DNA from: Lingula anatina | Taxonomy: Eukaryota; Brachiopoda; Lingulata; Lingulida; Lingulidae | DNA: 29,845 nt | Direction of reading: 5' to 3' | NCBI RefSeq assembly: GCF_001039355.2 | Contig: NW_019775605.1 | Span: 161,706-191,550 of the forward strand | Shown here: one piece after another, positions 18,710 through 27,888 of the stretch | Numbering within the stretch: position 1 is the first letter of the stretch | How the letters are laid out: each line of letters starts with the position of its first letter | The notes under the pieces: model-generated | Databases searched by the model: none | What the model was told of the DNA's origin: nothing | Seen by the model: only the letters and a program-made list of their open reading frames with translations | Translations under genes and position numbers: made by a program

Positions 18710-19333
18710 ACTCTCTCAATGTCCAAGTAGATAATTAAAAATTGGTAATGATTATGCTGTTAATCATTATATGATATTGCAAGGAAATTGTCAACAACAA
18801 CAAGGAAAGCTGTTACTTTCTAACTTACAAGAATGATTCTTACAACTGATATACAGCTCAAATTGGAAAACCAGCTTGATTGGAATTTTTCTTGTCTGAA
18901 ACTTTCATTTTTCTCATTCTGGCATATTTCAGTTTGTGAATTTGCATTTTCATGGGCATTATGCCAGCTACATATTCCTAACATCTATAACCTTTTTATG
19001 CATCATTTTCTGCTTTTTATGTACAGACACAGTTTTGTCTGTACATACAGCCGTCACCTGTATCTGCCGTTGCCGTCATCGTTGTTGTCGCCACGGTCGC
19101 TATCGTTGCCCTGCACTTTCAGTGATAACATGATAAGTAAAATACAGATTTACCTTTTGGCTTCAAACTTACAGAACTGATGACTATTCATAAAATGCAG
19201 GTCAGCATGATGGGCCATTTTTTTCAAAAGTTATGCTGTTTTTTTTGTTTTTTTTCCAGCATATATGCAGCACTGAAAACTGTTAGGCCTTTTCTTTTGA
19301 AACTGTATATTTATCAGCTTTGCTCTGTAGTTA
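18710..19333. other. Non-coding stretch with later copies of the diverged repeat family
   Basis: Units related to 15239-15560 lie near 18821-18935 and 19167-19275. CAGACACAGTTTTGTCTG, an imperfect palindrome, lies near 19024-19041. The overlapping plus-strand frames here look like shadows. Confidence 0.4.
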
Positions 19334-20174
19334 GGATTCCCCATAGGGGAATACTATTGTTTTTGGTATTCTTATTCTTCTTCTTATTATTATTTTTCGT
19401 CAAAAAATTTCTTTCTAAAATTCTGAAAAAATTCATAGTGATAGCCTATGAAAAGTTATTCCGGTCCACCCAATTTTTTGACCTTAACCTACTTTTCAAG
19501 GTCACAGAGCCTTTTAAAGTGGAATTTTTGCAAATTTCAAAATGCAATATCTCCTAGAATTTTCAACATTTTGACAAATTCTTTCATAGGTGAGGTCACA
19601 CAATGATTCTTTATCATATGACCCAATTTTAGGAAAAGTAGGTCAGGTCAAGGTCAACTTATTGCAAAATATGCTCCAGGAGGTTGACACTCGACAGGGG
19701 GTAAACCAGATGTCACAAAGCCACAAGGACGATGTAAAAAGTTGCCCTAGATATCTATCTAGTGCAGTCGCTAATAATATTGACAATTGACTGATTAGTT
19801 TTTTTAATATAGATTTTTGAATATTAATAATTTCACAGAAATAGCGACTTTGTCAATTTCTCCATGAAATCCTGATTTTTTGTGATAACATGCTATAGTA
19901 AACTACCCCAAACATATATCCAACACCCCAAAATCAAATGTTAAATTTGACCTTGACCCTCATTTTCAAGGTCATTTGGCTATTTCATGGAGAAATATTG
20001 AAGAGGGCTAAAAGTGATGTTTTGTTGACCCCCCCCCACCCCCAATTTGCACATGCCCTTTTAGAATACATGGTCAAATTTAACCCATGACCTTCACATG
20101 ACCTTGTAAGAGCATTTCCACACCTATTTTGCAGGGGAATCCTCGGCCACTGGCTTTAGCCAGTTGCAGTCTAG
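19334..20174 (+). mobile_element. Non-autonomous Helitron/Helentron-like element (~840 bp)
   Basis: The 5' end has GGATTCCCC (19334-19342) inside the palindrome ATTCCCCATAGGGGAAT (19336-19352). The 3' end has the matching GGGGAATCC (20134-20142), then a hairpin ACTGGCT-TT-AGCCAGT (20149-20164), six bases and CTAG (20171-20174) followed by T. Subterminal inverted repeats, a 3' hairpin and a terminal CTRR followed by T are Helitron/Helentron hallmarks. There is no Rep/helicase coding, so it is non-autonomous. The body is rich in AGGTCA/TGACCT half-sites and includes a C run at ~20030-20045. I cannot fix the exact 5' boundary. Confidence 0.6.
19640..19656 (+). promoter_or_regulatory. Triple nuclear-receptor half-site cluster (AGGTCA)
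   Basis: AGGTCAGGTCAAGGTCA contains half-sites at 19640-19645, 19645-19650 and 19651-19656; the last two form a DR0. Others in the same element include AAGGTCA near 19498, AGGTCA at 19593 and TGACCTTGACC near 19949. Resemblance is seen; receptor binding is untested. Confidence 0.45.
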
Positions 20175-20591
20175 TTTTAATTATTTTCTTTCAAATGACA
20201 AATGCAAGTAGGTTTTAATTGTTTTATTTCTTTGAATTTTAGTGTATGGAAAAGGATGTGTTACTGGATATATTGTTAAAAAAGGAGAAGATTGACTTAG
20301 AGAACTGATGTGATACCCTGTAAGATGAGCTATCCAGTAAGATGGCAGTTTCATCCAGTCACCCCATACTACAGTACTGTTATCTGATGTGCTCTACAAA
20401 GTGTGGCTGCCCAAACCATCTCAGAGCTTTTAACCACTGTATAACCTGTAGAATAGGTCAAGGTCATGAGGGAAGACAGGTAAGAAAATCATTTTGGTCA
20501 CTTTACCACCTTATAATACCAGATAGAACTTTGCCTTATATTTGGTATTTCTTGTTGTTGGAAATTTATTGAGAATTTAAACAACTGCAAG
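20175..20591 (+). other. Exon-like fragment with a good splice donor
   Basis: TTTTAG at about 20237-20242 could be an acceptor and CAG|GTAAGA at 20477-20485 a donor, giving a putative ~237-bp exon. All frames carry a stop across its length. One short frame runs from an ATG near 20467 to the donor. I do not recognise a product; a non-coding transcript or chance sites are equally possible. Confidence 0.2.
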
Positions 20592-20595
20592 TGCT

Positions 20596-20640
20596 TATGT
20601 ATTATGGGAAGACATTGAACATTGTGACATCAACAAATGC
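20596..20640 (+). repeat. Isolated unit of the 46-bp minisatellite
   Basis: Contains TATTATGGGAAGACATTG and AACATTGTGACATCAACAA, matching the array at 21030-21231 about 400 bp away in the same orientation. It ends AAATGC where array units have AATTGC. Confidence 0.85.
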
Positions 20641-21029
20641 TGGTGTTTTATGCGCATTCGGAACTACTTGGGTTGTCTCGCACACTCCACAATAACCTCG
20701 GACATGATGGGATGGCATCCATAGCATGCTTTGAATATTGGAAAAGGAACTACTTTCAGTCCCATGCCCAAATGACACATGCGAAGACTAGTCGCAGTTT
20801 AGGATCAGGTTTGGATAGCTCAGAGACAATGTGCAATTTCATTTTATCTGATTAGTTTTTACAATACTGCCCAAAAATTGGATTTTAGGGAACTTGTCCC
20901 TCTGGTGTATAGGCCCTGGTTGAGTGAAAAGGCAGTTCCAGCAGAGAAATGTACCAATTTGATACATATTCCTACACTTATCTTGTCCGAGGTTTGTATG
21001 GAGCTTGTGGAGTCAGCCGAGGATTGCCA

Positions 21030-21231
21030 ATTGGTATATGGGAAGACACTGAACATTGTGACATCAACAATTGCAGTTGTATTATGGGAAGACATTGAAC
21101 ATTGTGACATCGACAATTGCAGTTGTATTATGGGAATACATTGAACATTGTGACATCAACAATTGCTGTTGTATTATGGGAATACATTGAACATTGTGAC
21201 ATCAACAATTGCTGTTGTATTATGGGAATTA
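21030..21231 (+). repeat. 46-bp minisatellite, about 4.4 copies
   Basis: Units at 21030-21075, 21076-21121, 21122-21167 and 21168-21213 plus a partial copy to 21231. Each carries TATGGGAA(G/T)ACA(T/C)TGAACA then TTGTGACATC(A/G)ACAATTGC. The first unit is the most diverged (GGTATATGGG) and the third and fourth are nearly identical, so growth seems to be toward the right. Confidence 0.95.
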
Positions 21232-21995
21232 AACATTGAAGGGCAGAAACCACTAAATGGACCAATCACCAACTGTTTTAGACAAATGTAGTTCAGTGAG
21301 AGAAAGTTAATTGATGCTTTTTACCTATTTTTCCTGGCATTTCTTGTGTGTTCCTATGGTAAATTTTGGTGTCAACTAGCAGGCTAGGGTGTAAAATATT
21401 GCCATTTTTTTTTCAGAGCCAGGCATAGTTGTGGTGCAGTCCTGAGACCTCTGGTGGAGGGAGCTACTGTGAGCGGTGCAGTGGTTTGTTTACAAACAGA
21501 GGGGTGCACATGTTCAAGTAATGCCGGTAAAAAAGTTTACTTGATGACAGTATATTTTTGTGCCATTGGGAGTTATGTCAGTGTGTCTGCTGTCCATGGG
21601 GATGTGAAATGTTTCACCCATTTATTTTCTTCATGTAGTTTTGCAGGCATTTCTTAGTATGACCATCAATGGGAAATTATTTGTTGTTTCTGTCCTGAAG
21701 GGGGAAAAATGACATTTGTTCACCTTTGGCTTAGTTTCTATATTTAAAGCAGCACAGGCTATAAAAGGGTGTCTTGCATTATTTCATTCAAAAAATGGCT
21801 ATAAATCATCAATTTTTTTATCAAATAAATGGAAAATTACACAGAATTTCTTTATTTATTTATTTTTACATTTACTTCATTTCTAGATTTCTCAATTATA
21901 TTTTTAAGTTTTAAGTAGAAGAAAGACCAACAATCCCTTGTATATTTCACAACCAGTTTATTACAGAGTAGTATCTTGAAATCATACATTTTCTT
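21232..21995. other. Non-coding stretch with one exon-like acceptor
   Basis: A strong acceptor (CCATTTTTTTTTCAG, ending near 21416) precedes a frame open to 21657. The donor at 20480 and this acceptor would keep one short frame open across the join, but I recognise no protein. 21850-21873 is a short TTTA repeat. No other feature seen. Confidence 0.3.
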
Positions 21996-23821
21996 TTAAT
22001 TACATGCTCTCTTTGAATAACTGTGATCAGGAAATACAAGTTTTGGCATAGATATACATTTTCTATAGTCATAACTTTTCAATGCTTTAGATCTGTCATA
22101 CTTTATGTAGCAGTTAAGGATTCTCCTTGTAGCTCTTAACTTGATTGCAAGTGTCTTATTGTGATTCACTCTCATTTTCATCTGTTTTTCATCTTTCTCC
22201 AGATATTTAATGACTGAGGAGTTTGCACAATACCAACAGAGGCCATCTTACTCAAACTGGATAGTTTAAGTCCATTATTCTATAAGTGGACTGCACTGTT
22301 AATCCTTCCTGCAAAGTTCCGAGAAAAGGTGACATCTTTATTATTAGTTTTCTGAAATGTCCGGGTCAAAGACTCCACTTTTTGTGTGTTGGTATTGATT
22401 AAGTTTTGTTGATTTAATTGCCCTTGGGCCCAGTCTATAATTTAGGCACTGTCTCAAAATTTGCATGTTTTCAGTGTTGCTAAAGTCTAGTTTGCCTTTC
22501 TCAGGGAAAATAGTTTCTGAGTCATTACATACATAAGAGTACTTTAAACTGTTTTGACAATCACCACTGTAACAACTAATTATAGAGTCAATTACATAAC
22601 TCAGTGCTCTTTTAATCAACTCTATGTCCCCATGATTTGCTCTAAAGCAAGCATCAAATTCAGAATAGCAGCACATTGCTATGCACTGAGCAAAGCATTT
22701 TTGCATTTTGTCTCTAGTGTTTTTTGTTTTTGCTGGAAACACTTGACCATAAAATGGTGCTTTTTCTATTTGTTTTTTCAAAGCTTTGGTGAAGTGTCGT
22801 GTGTCCTGAAGACTTTCAACATTGTCACATGCAGAGTGGGATTGACTGTCCCCATCAGTAGTTAAGGTGCCAACTGTGACCTCTCCAGAAATATCCTCAA
22901 GGATCTGCTGCATGGCGCATTGTTTGTCCCCAATACTATTCTCTTCTTGTAGATTGGTTGTACAGACTCCACTGTGATCTGGACAAGAGACATCTTCTCC
23001 TCTACTTCTGAGCGGATGAGCAGTACTGGGGAAGCGCTTACACTCGCCAATTTAGCCAAATGCTAAAACTGACTGAAATTGGCTAAAGAAAAAGGGCTTG
23101 ATTTGACATGTTTTAGCCAAATTATAACCATTTTGATAACAAATTAACAAAAATGTGGTGATATGGCTAAGCGAAAAAAATTGCTAGCGCTACCCCAGCA
23201 GTATGACAGAGCTTGTCACTAATGTAAACACCAATAATGTCCTTCTGGCTTGTCACATTCTCTGCCACAGTGTACACAGTCTGAGTGGCTGGCTGGTATG
23301 GTGTTTTGTTCCCTCTGCTGAACAGGCTATTATGGTATCTCCCATCTCCTTCCACTGCTCTGGGCTGTGCTCCATTCCCTCTGAGATCCTGAATGTGACA
23401 CAAGTTTTCACGGTGTTGCTGCATGTCAGCTATCTGCACTGACTTTGTTAGCTTGTGTCTGCATGGCTGATGGGCTGGGCGGGGTCACATTGCTTGCCAT
23501 TAGGATCTGCCTCATTGCTGTGTTAGAGGTCATATTCTGTGACAGGTCTACTTGCAAGCCTGCATTCACTGTTGCTGCTCTCCGGCCACGCTGCTTGCTT
23601 TGGACTTCATTGTACAGTTTCTGCTTCCCTGTCCTGTACTGACATGTGTCACATTTTAGTCCCATTGACCAAGCCACTCCCCACTTGCTACTCTGCCTCT
23701 CTGTCCCTAACCACTGAGCCAGTGCACTTGGCCGTGTGCTCTGACAAGACTTTGTTGACCAGATTGACAATTTTTCTCCTGAAACCAACTTGTATTCATC
23801 ATCTGGGGGTTGGGGCTGCAT
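21996..23821 (-). pseudogene. Broken Mutator-like (MULE-type) transposase
   Basis: The minus strand carries consecutive conserved blocks of an animal Mutator-like transposase. 23821-23426 has GLKCDTCQYRTGKQKLYNEV and a block with MTSNTAMRQILMASNVTPPS. 23439-23167 has EGDGRYHNSLFSRGNKTPYQ and PATQTVYTVAENVTSQKDII. ~23018-22344 has SCPDHSGVCTTN, NSIGDKQCA, TTDGDS, DTRHFTKAL and IDSIISCYSGDC. A further piece at 22330-22200 contains FSRNFAGRINSAVH, and the tail (22181-21996) is Lys/Arg/Tyr-rich. Frames change near 23435, at the MITE, near 22335 and near 22205, and there is an in-frame TAG after INSAVHL, so it cannot encode a protein. The family call comes from remembered block order; the frame at 22344-22913 is the longest intact piece. 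Confidence 0.72.
23026..23196. mobile_element. 171-bp hAT-like MITE inserted in the MULE transposase
   Basis: Flanked by AGCAGTA at 23019-23025 and 23197-23203 (eighth base C versus T). Left end TGGGGAAGCGCT and right end AGCGCTACCCC form ~11-bp inverted repeats with one mismatch. The interior repeats TTAGCC/GGCTAA motifs near 23053, 23091, 23113 and 23165. An 8-bp (7 of 8 matching) duplication with GGGG-type ends points to a hAT-like non-autonomous element. Element plus duplication is 178 bp, exactly the offset needed to bring the transposase frames on either side into phase. Confidence 0.85.
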
Positions 23822-24029
23822 AGCTATTGGGGGGGCGGGGGGGGAGGGGAGGGCTGTCTACTGGACAAACTAAAATCTCTGGCTGGGCCCTCCTATGTCT
23901 TAGGGTAACAGGTTCATCAGGATTGCTGCTGAGGGTTGTTGATGGCCTGAGGTTGTTGATGGTGAAGAGGAGGCTGCCTGGTACAATTCTTGGCTGGGTC
24001 TGATGGGCTGTCTGATGGGCAGCGCGAGC

Positions 24030-24088
24030 ACTGGCAGCGCGAGCCAGTTACTATAAGTTACTATAAGTAACTGGCTCGCGCTGCCAGT
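24030..24088. repeat. Perfect hairpin, 23-bp arms
   Basis: The left arm 24030-24052 (starting ACTGGCAGCGCGAGCCAG) and right arm 24066-24088 are exact reverse complements around a 13-nt loop. An extra GCAGCGCGAGC lies just upstream (24020-24030), so the arm motif is also tandemly repeated. It is GC-rich in an AT-rich setting. It could be a foldback-element end or cruciform; no gene or terminator context. Confidence 0.9.
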
Positions 24089-24211
24089 AATTACGCGGCG
24101 GGATATTCAGTGCACAGACCGTGATCATAAGACATGCCGCAAATAGAAAATAGAATTTAGAAAATAGACATTGCATGTGAACGAAGCCTAAATAGTTGAA
24201 TAATTTTCCCA

Positions 24212-24254
24212 AATTTATTTATTTTTTTTCTTATTTATTTATTTATTTATTTTT
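24212..24254. repeat. (TTTA)n microsatellite, interrupted
   Basis: ATTTATTTATT, an eight-T interruption, then at least five clean TTTA units. A second tract of the same motif is at 25645-25671. Confidence 0.9.
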
Positions 24255-24307
24255 ACTAATTTAAATGATAACAATGATTAATTGAAGAATTGGTATAAAA
24301 TCTGTAG

Positions 24308-24407
24308 GTACCATTGTGTGTATATAAAGAAGGGCTGTGTGATGATCCTCTTTAGCACAGAGTTCAAAGACCTAGATGATGTCAACACTGGAAAGGTGTT
24401 TATGCAG
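24308..24407 (+). CDS. Candidate exon A of an unrecognised spliced gene
   Basis: Open for 33 codons after one leading base, with FSTEFKDLDDVNTGKVFMQ at the end, then a perfect donor CAG|GTGAGT (24405-24413). A modest acceptor (TCTGTAG) precedes it at 24301-24307. The last codon is complete, so the intron is phase 0, matching exon B. A TATATAAA string at 24319-24326 lies inside. I do not recognise the protein; earlier exons would be needed. Coding status is inferred from paired splice signals and an open phase-matched frame only. Confidence 0.35.
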
Positions 24408-24603
24408 GTGAGTTATGAGTTCGTAAAAACATAAAGCATTGCCCTCTTTTTTATCACTTTGAAATTAGTTTAGAAGAATTCCTGCTTTAAAATGGCAATT
24501 CCATTGCACAGCCTTTAAATTGTCTTCAGTTATAGAAAAAGATCCAAAGAATGGAACTTCCGAGTTATTACCATTTTTTCTAAATGATGTACATTATTTC
24601 ACT

Positions 24604-24684
24604 AGATGTCTGTCATGCCTACTGAACCTGCTTGGGGGGTAATTTATTATCATTTAGCAGGTTCAGTAGGTGTGTCAGACATCT
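24604..24684. repeat. 29-bp inverted repeat with 23-bp spacer
   Basis: The left arm 24604-24632 starts AGATGTCTG and ends GAACCTGCT; the right arm 24656-24684 is its reverse complement at 26 of 29 positions. The right arm is also the start of the longer inverted repeat at 24665-24773, and the same AGATGTCTG...CCTACT motif recurs at about 26065. Confidence 0.85.
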
Positions 24685-25466
24685 AATTAATTAAGCCACT
24701 TAAGCTTAAAGCAATGAGCGAGAAACCCTTTGGAGATGGATCGATCCTGTTAGATTGATCTAAGTATATGGGAAGCCAGTCTTTATATTTGCTATGTCTA
24801 AAGGTTGGTGTACTAATAGATAACATTTTCTCCTATAACGTGAATTAATATTATATGAATCAATATTATATAACGTATTTGTTTTTTATGTAAATATGAT
24901 GATGGTTTACTCAAACTGCCAGTGTTAATGAAGGGTTGTGTTCAGTTGAAAGATAAAAATATTGAAAGAGTACAGATACAGTAGTATTGATGACTGGCCA
25001 GAAACCAAAAAATAAGATTTGGAACAATGAAAAACAAAAATTCATTTCTATTATAGACAGACCATACCTGTTGAGGTGAAAATATTTGATTTTTTCAAAG
25101 AATTTACAATTCTTGTGTCACCTCTCTTGCCTATAGATTAATCTGCTTCATATAGTGAAGAAGATATTTGTTTGATGTGTGTATTTGTGTGTATATATTC
25201 TGATCTCTGTGAGCTCTCACAGACACCATAGGTCAACTTAGAGTGGTCCAACTCTGTGCCTGGACTCTCGCAAAGTGCAATCAGGTTAACTGAATAACAC
25301 GCCTCTGCAGGCATTGAATAGAATACAAAATAGCTGCTGATTATATGGAAGTATGTTGGAAACAAGAGGAGGCATGTCATTTACTTAAACTGTTTGCACT
25401 CAGCAAGAGTCCCTGCAAATCTACTATCAATGTCAGATTTGTTTTTTAGTTGATTTTTCATTTCAG

Positions 25467-25583
25467 AATTTTATCACATTTCTTGTGGAAGTAGTGAGCA
25501 AGGACCAGAAATTGTTGGTGGTTACTGCGGCTCTGGACGTCAGCGTTGATCATCTGTACCTGTTGTCATGGAGATCAGGGTGA
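25467..25583 (+). CDS. Candidate terminal exon B of the same unrecognised gene
   Basis: The acceptor TGATTTTTCATTTCAG ends at 25466; then 38 codons run to TGA at 25581-25583, starting NFITFLVEVVSKDQKLLVV. In phase 0 it follows exon A without a stop. The joined piece would be about 71 residues, hydrophobic and acidic, with no domain I can name. The implied intron is ~1.06 kb. The exon sits between diverged inverted repeats, so a transposon-internal gene is another possibility. Confidence 0.35.
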   Translation, partial: NFITFLVEVVSKDQKLLVVTAALDVSVDHLYLLSWRSG

Positions 25584-25644
25584 CAGACATACTCCAGACC
25601 ATATGGTACCACAGCTGACAGCTGAGGTAAAACTGCTCCCTGTG

Positions 25645-25671
25645 GTTTTATTTATTTATTTATTTATTTAT
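25645..25671. repeat. (TTTA)n microsatellite
   Basis: About seven uninterrupted TTTA units following GTGGT. Confidence 0.92.
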
Positions 25672-26099
25672 CAAAACAACTTAAGACCTATATCAGCTGC
25701 AAATCCATCATCTGCATAGTGGACAATATAAAAAAGCGTCATGTTTTGCTTACTAAAATGATTCCTGCAGTTGGGTATTTAATATATTCTTAAACAATGT
25801 AATAATATCTTTATTTAAAGATATATTGATCAATTAAAGCAATGGATATCTTCTGAAAGAATATTGTGAAAATTTTCCAGATTCATCAACAGTAAAGCAG
25901 CCTGGGAGCCCACCTTCCTATCAGTATATGACAGCAAGGACAAATCTGGTTCAGTTCATCAAATACAAGTATTGACCAGTAGATTAACTTAGACCCATTC
26001 CCATACCTAGATCGATCTAGCAGGATCGACCCATCTCACTAAATTGCATTCAGATTATGCAGCTTAGATGTCTGGCACACCTACTAAACTTTACGTCAA

Positions 26100-26880
26100 T
26101 CGAAATCAAGTGAAGTCTAATGCGTTTAATTCTTGAAAATAAAAGATAATATACATATCGTAACCTTTGATGTGGTGAAAAACTTGAAAACTGGATAAGG
26201 AAAGAAAAGGGAGCCAATGTTCAGATTTATGCATCAGATTTTATTTTCAGAAATGATGATAAAATAAATCTTATTTTTCAGGTAAAATAATACATTTACA
26301 GAAAATCAAAATATGGAGAGCATCCGTAATACAGGGACATCGAATGTTTTCTGAACTAAAAAATAATTATTTGCTTGTCTTTATATGTATTTATTTTATA
26401 CAGTAGTTACACGCAATAAAGTGGCATGGTATGGTATACAGATATGTATGTATGCATATGTTTTTGAGAAATGTATATGTGAGAAGTGATTTGTATTGTA
26501 CTCCACATTTTAATGCTTATTTCTTAAGTCTAAGTAAAGAAAATATATATTCTATTTCGCAAAATACATGTTTAATAATCCTTACGTAGAATACATTGAT
26601 CATATGTTACTGAACATGTCAAACTACTGTCTTTAAGTTAGTAATTAAACTCATCACAGGCATCTGTAAGTAGCAGGAGAACGAGATCATGATGGGTAAT
26701 TTAAACAAATCTGCAGATTGTTACTTTTCATGAAATTTGTATTTGCAACTTATTCGAAATAAACAAAATGTTTGCACACGCACTTGTAGAAAAGTGTATG
26801 ACTACCAGGGTGGTATTACTGGGAAGTGGTTGAAGGGGGTAGAGAGTTCGAGGCCCATCTCGCCATGCCTATAACTAAGT
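26100..26880. other. AT-rich non-coding stretch
   Basis: No gene or clear repeat seen apart from short alternating TATGTATG runs near 26440-26475. Confidence 0.55.
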
Positions 26881-26884
26881 GTAC

Positions 26885-26945
26885 GTCTCTGTGGTTTAGG
26901 GGTACAGTGGTTGCCTGCTTCGCGGATTAGATTCCCGACACGTTT
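26885..26945 (+). repeat. tRNA-like pol III promoter, SINE head candidate
   Basis: TGGTTTAGGGG at 26892-26902 fits the A-box consensus TRGYNNARNNG exactly. GATTAGATTCC at 26925-26935 matches the B box GGTTCGANTCC at 9 of 11 positions, 33 nt downstream. The stretch between (GTTGCCTGCTTCGCGG) resembles a glycine tRNA anticodon arm. No folded tRNA or 3' tail is evident, so a tRNA-derived SINE remnant is likelier than a tRNA gene. It lies just before the DIRS element. Confidence 0.5.
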
Positions 26946-27124
26946 GGAAAACACGAGACCCGAGTTCTATCTTGAGAAATGTACATGTACTATTCTTAAC
27001 ATCATCTACTTTCCAGGGAAGAAATTTAAAGTTTACGGCAGCTGTGGACAATATGTCTACCTGGAGTCTGGGAACTACACTTGGTCTTATCTTGGTCGCG
27101 CAGCGACCTCTATTGTAGTCTTTG

Positions 27125-27822
27125 TTTGTTGGTGCGCTTTTCACCCGGCATGGCCGGAAACAACTTCATCTGACAAAATTAGCAAGGAAATTTTGAAAGA
27201 ACTTAGGTGTTTATCCGACAGGGTAGAGAGATTAGAACAGGGAGCTTCATCGGACGGGCCCGATAGCGCAGATAAGCGCGTCTCTGTCCCCACAACTCAG
27301 TTTTCAAACTTGTGGGATTCGACAGACATCCAGAGGGAGTTCGACTCCATCAAAGACTCGGTACAATCGGTCAAAATACCGAAAGAACTTAAAGTAAGTG
27401 ACTCCAAGTCAGGTATTAGAAGGGATGACCAATCGTCCTGTCATATTATTCAACGTTGTGCTCGATACGCGGAAACTACATTAAAACTGTTAACAAAAGT
27501 TCCCAATGAGGGCCCAATTTCAGAGGACATCTTGTCAGATATATATAAAACTCGAGTAGCTAATCTTCGTTTTTTACAAGAGGAGCATGCGTCCTTGATG
27601 GTCAAAGGCCAGTTTGGCCCACAAACCTCACAATTGTGGAGATCGCTACAAAAGAACACTTCAGCCTTTTCCGAGCAGTCACTGCAGACTCTGCAGAGTG
27701 CAGTGACCATTCAGGCTGCAGCTAGGCCACAGCAGCGTTATAACAGTGGCAGGGGCAATTACCAACCTTTTAATAGGAATAATCGTTCTGGAAGTTACGG
27801 TAATCATGATACCTTTGATTGA
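27125..27822 (+). CDS. DIRS-type Gag-like ORF1
   Basis: About 230 informative residues. It starts with a coiled-coil-like stretch (ISKEILKELRCLSDRVERLE), then charged Ser-rich sequence, a helical block with SDIYKTRVANLRFLQEEHAS, LWRSLQKNTSAFS, and an Arg/Asn/Gly-rich RNA-binding-like tail (SGRGNYQPFNRNNRSGSYG). This matches the first ORF of DIRS retrotransposons. The open frame reaches back to 26911, but the early part overlaps the SINE head and is probably not coding; an ATG at 27149 lies in another frame. The TGA at 27820-27822 may be premature: the same frame continues about 20 codons, still Asn/Ser/Arg-rich, to a TAA directly followed by the ORF2 ATG. Confidence 0.72.
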
Positions 27823-27888
27823 TTTGCTAATAGGGAATTCCCTTCTAATAGGTCACAATCTGGGATCAATGCAAATCAAGGTGATTAA

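Larger units (their letters stand above)
24665..26087. repeat. Diverged inverted-repeat pair flanking ~1.2 kb
   Basis: 24665-24773 and the reverse complement of about 25999-26087 share AGTAGGTGTG(T/C)CAGACATC at the outer end, a GCAAT in the middle and GAGATGG(A/G)TCGATCCTG then TAGAT(T/C)GATCTA at the inner end, with diverged sequence between. This looks like a pair of old terminal inverted repeats or two opposed copies of one MITE. No target-site duplication found. The interval holds (TTTA)n and candidate exon B. Confidence 0.7.

Noticed and set aside
21454-21657. 67-codon frame starting MEGATVSGAVV
   Set aside because: Cys-rich but matches no zinc-finger spacing when checked residue by residue; kept only as an exon-like note.
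23203-23823. Plus-strand frames opposite the MULE transposase
   Set aside because: The conserved transposase blocks are on the minus strand; these are shadows.
25138-25380. 80-codon minus-strand frame with hydrophobic start
   Set aside because: No acceptor, donor, motif or neighbour support; lies in the presumed intron between candidate exons.
26911-27120. N-terminal part of the long frame leading into DIRS ORF1
   Set aside because: It overlaps the tRNA-like promoter and lacks an ATG in a plausible place, so it was left out of the ORF1 call.
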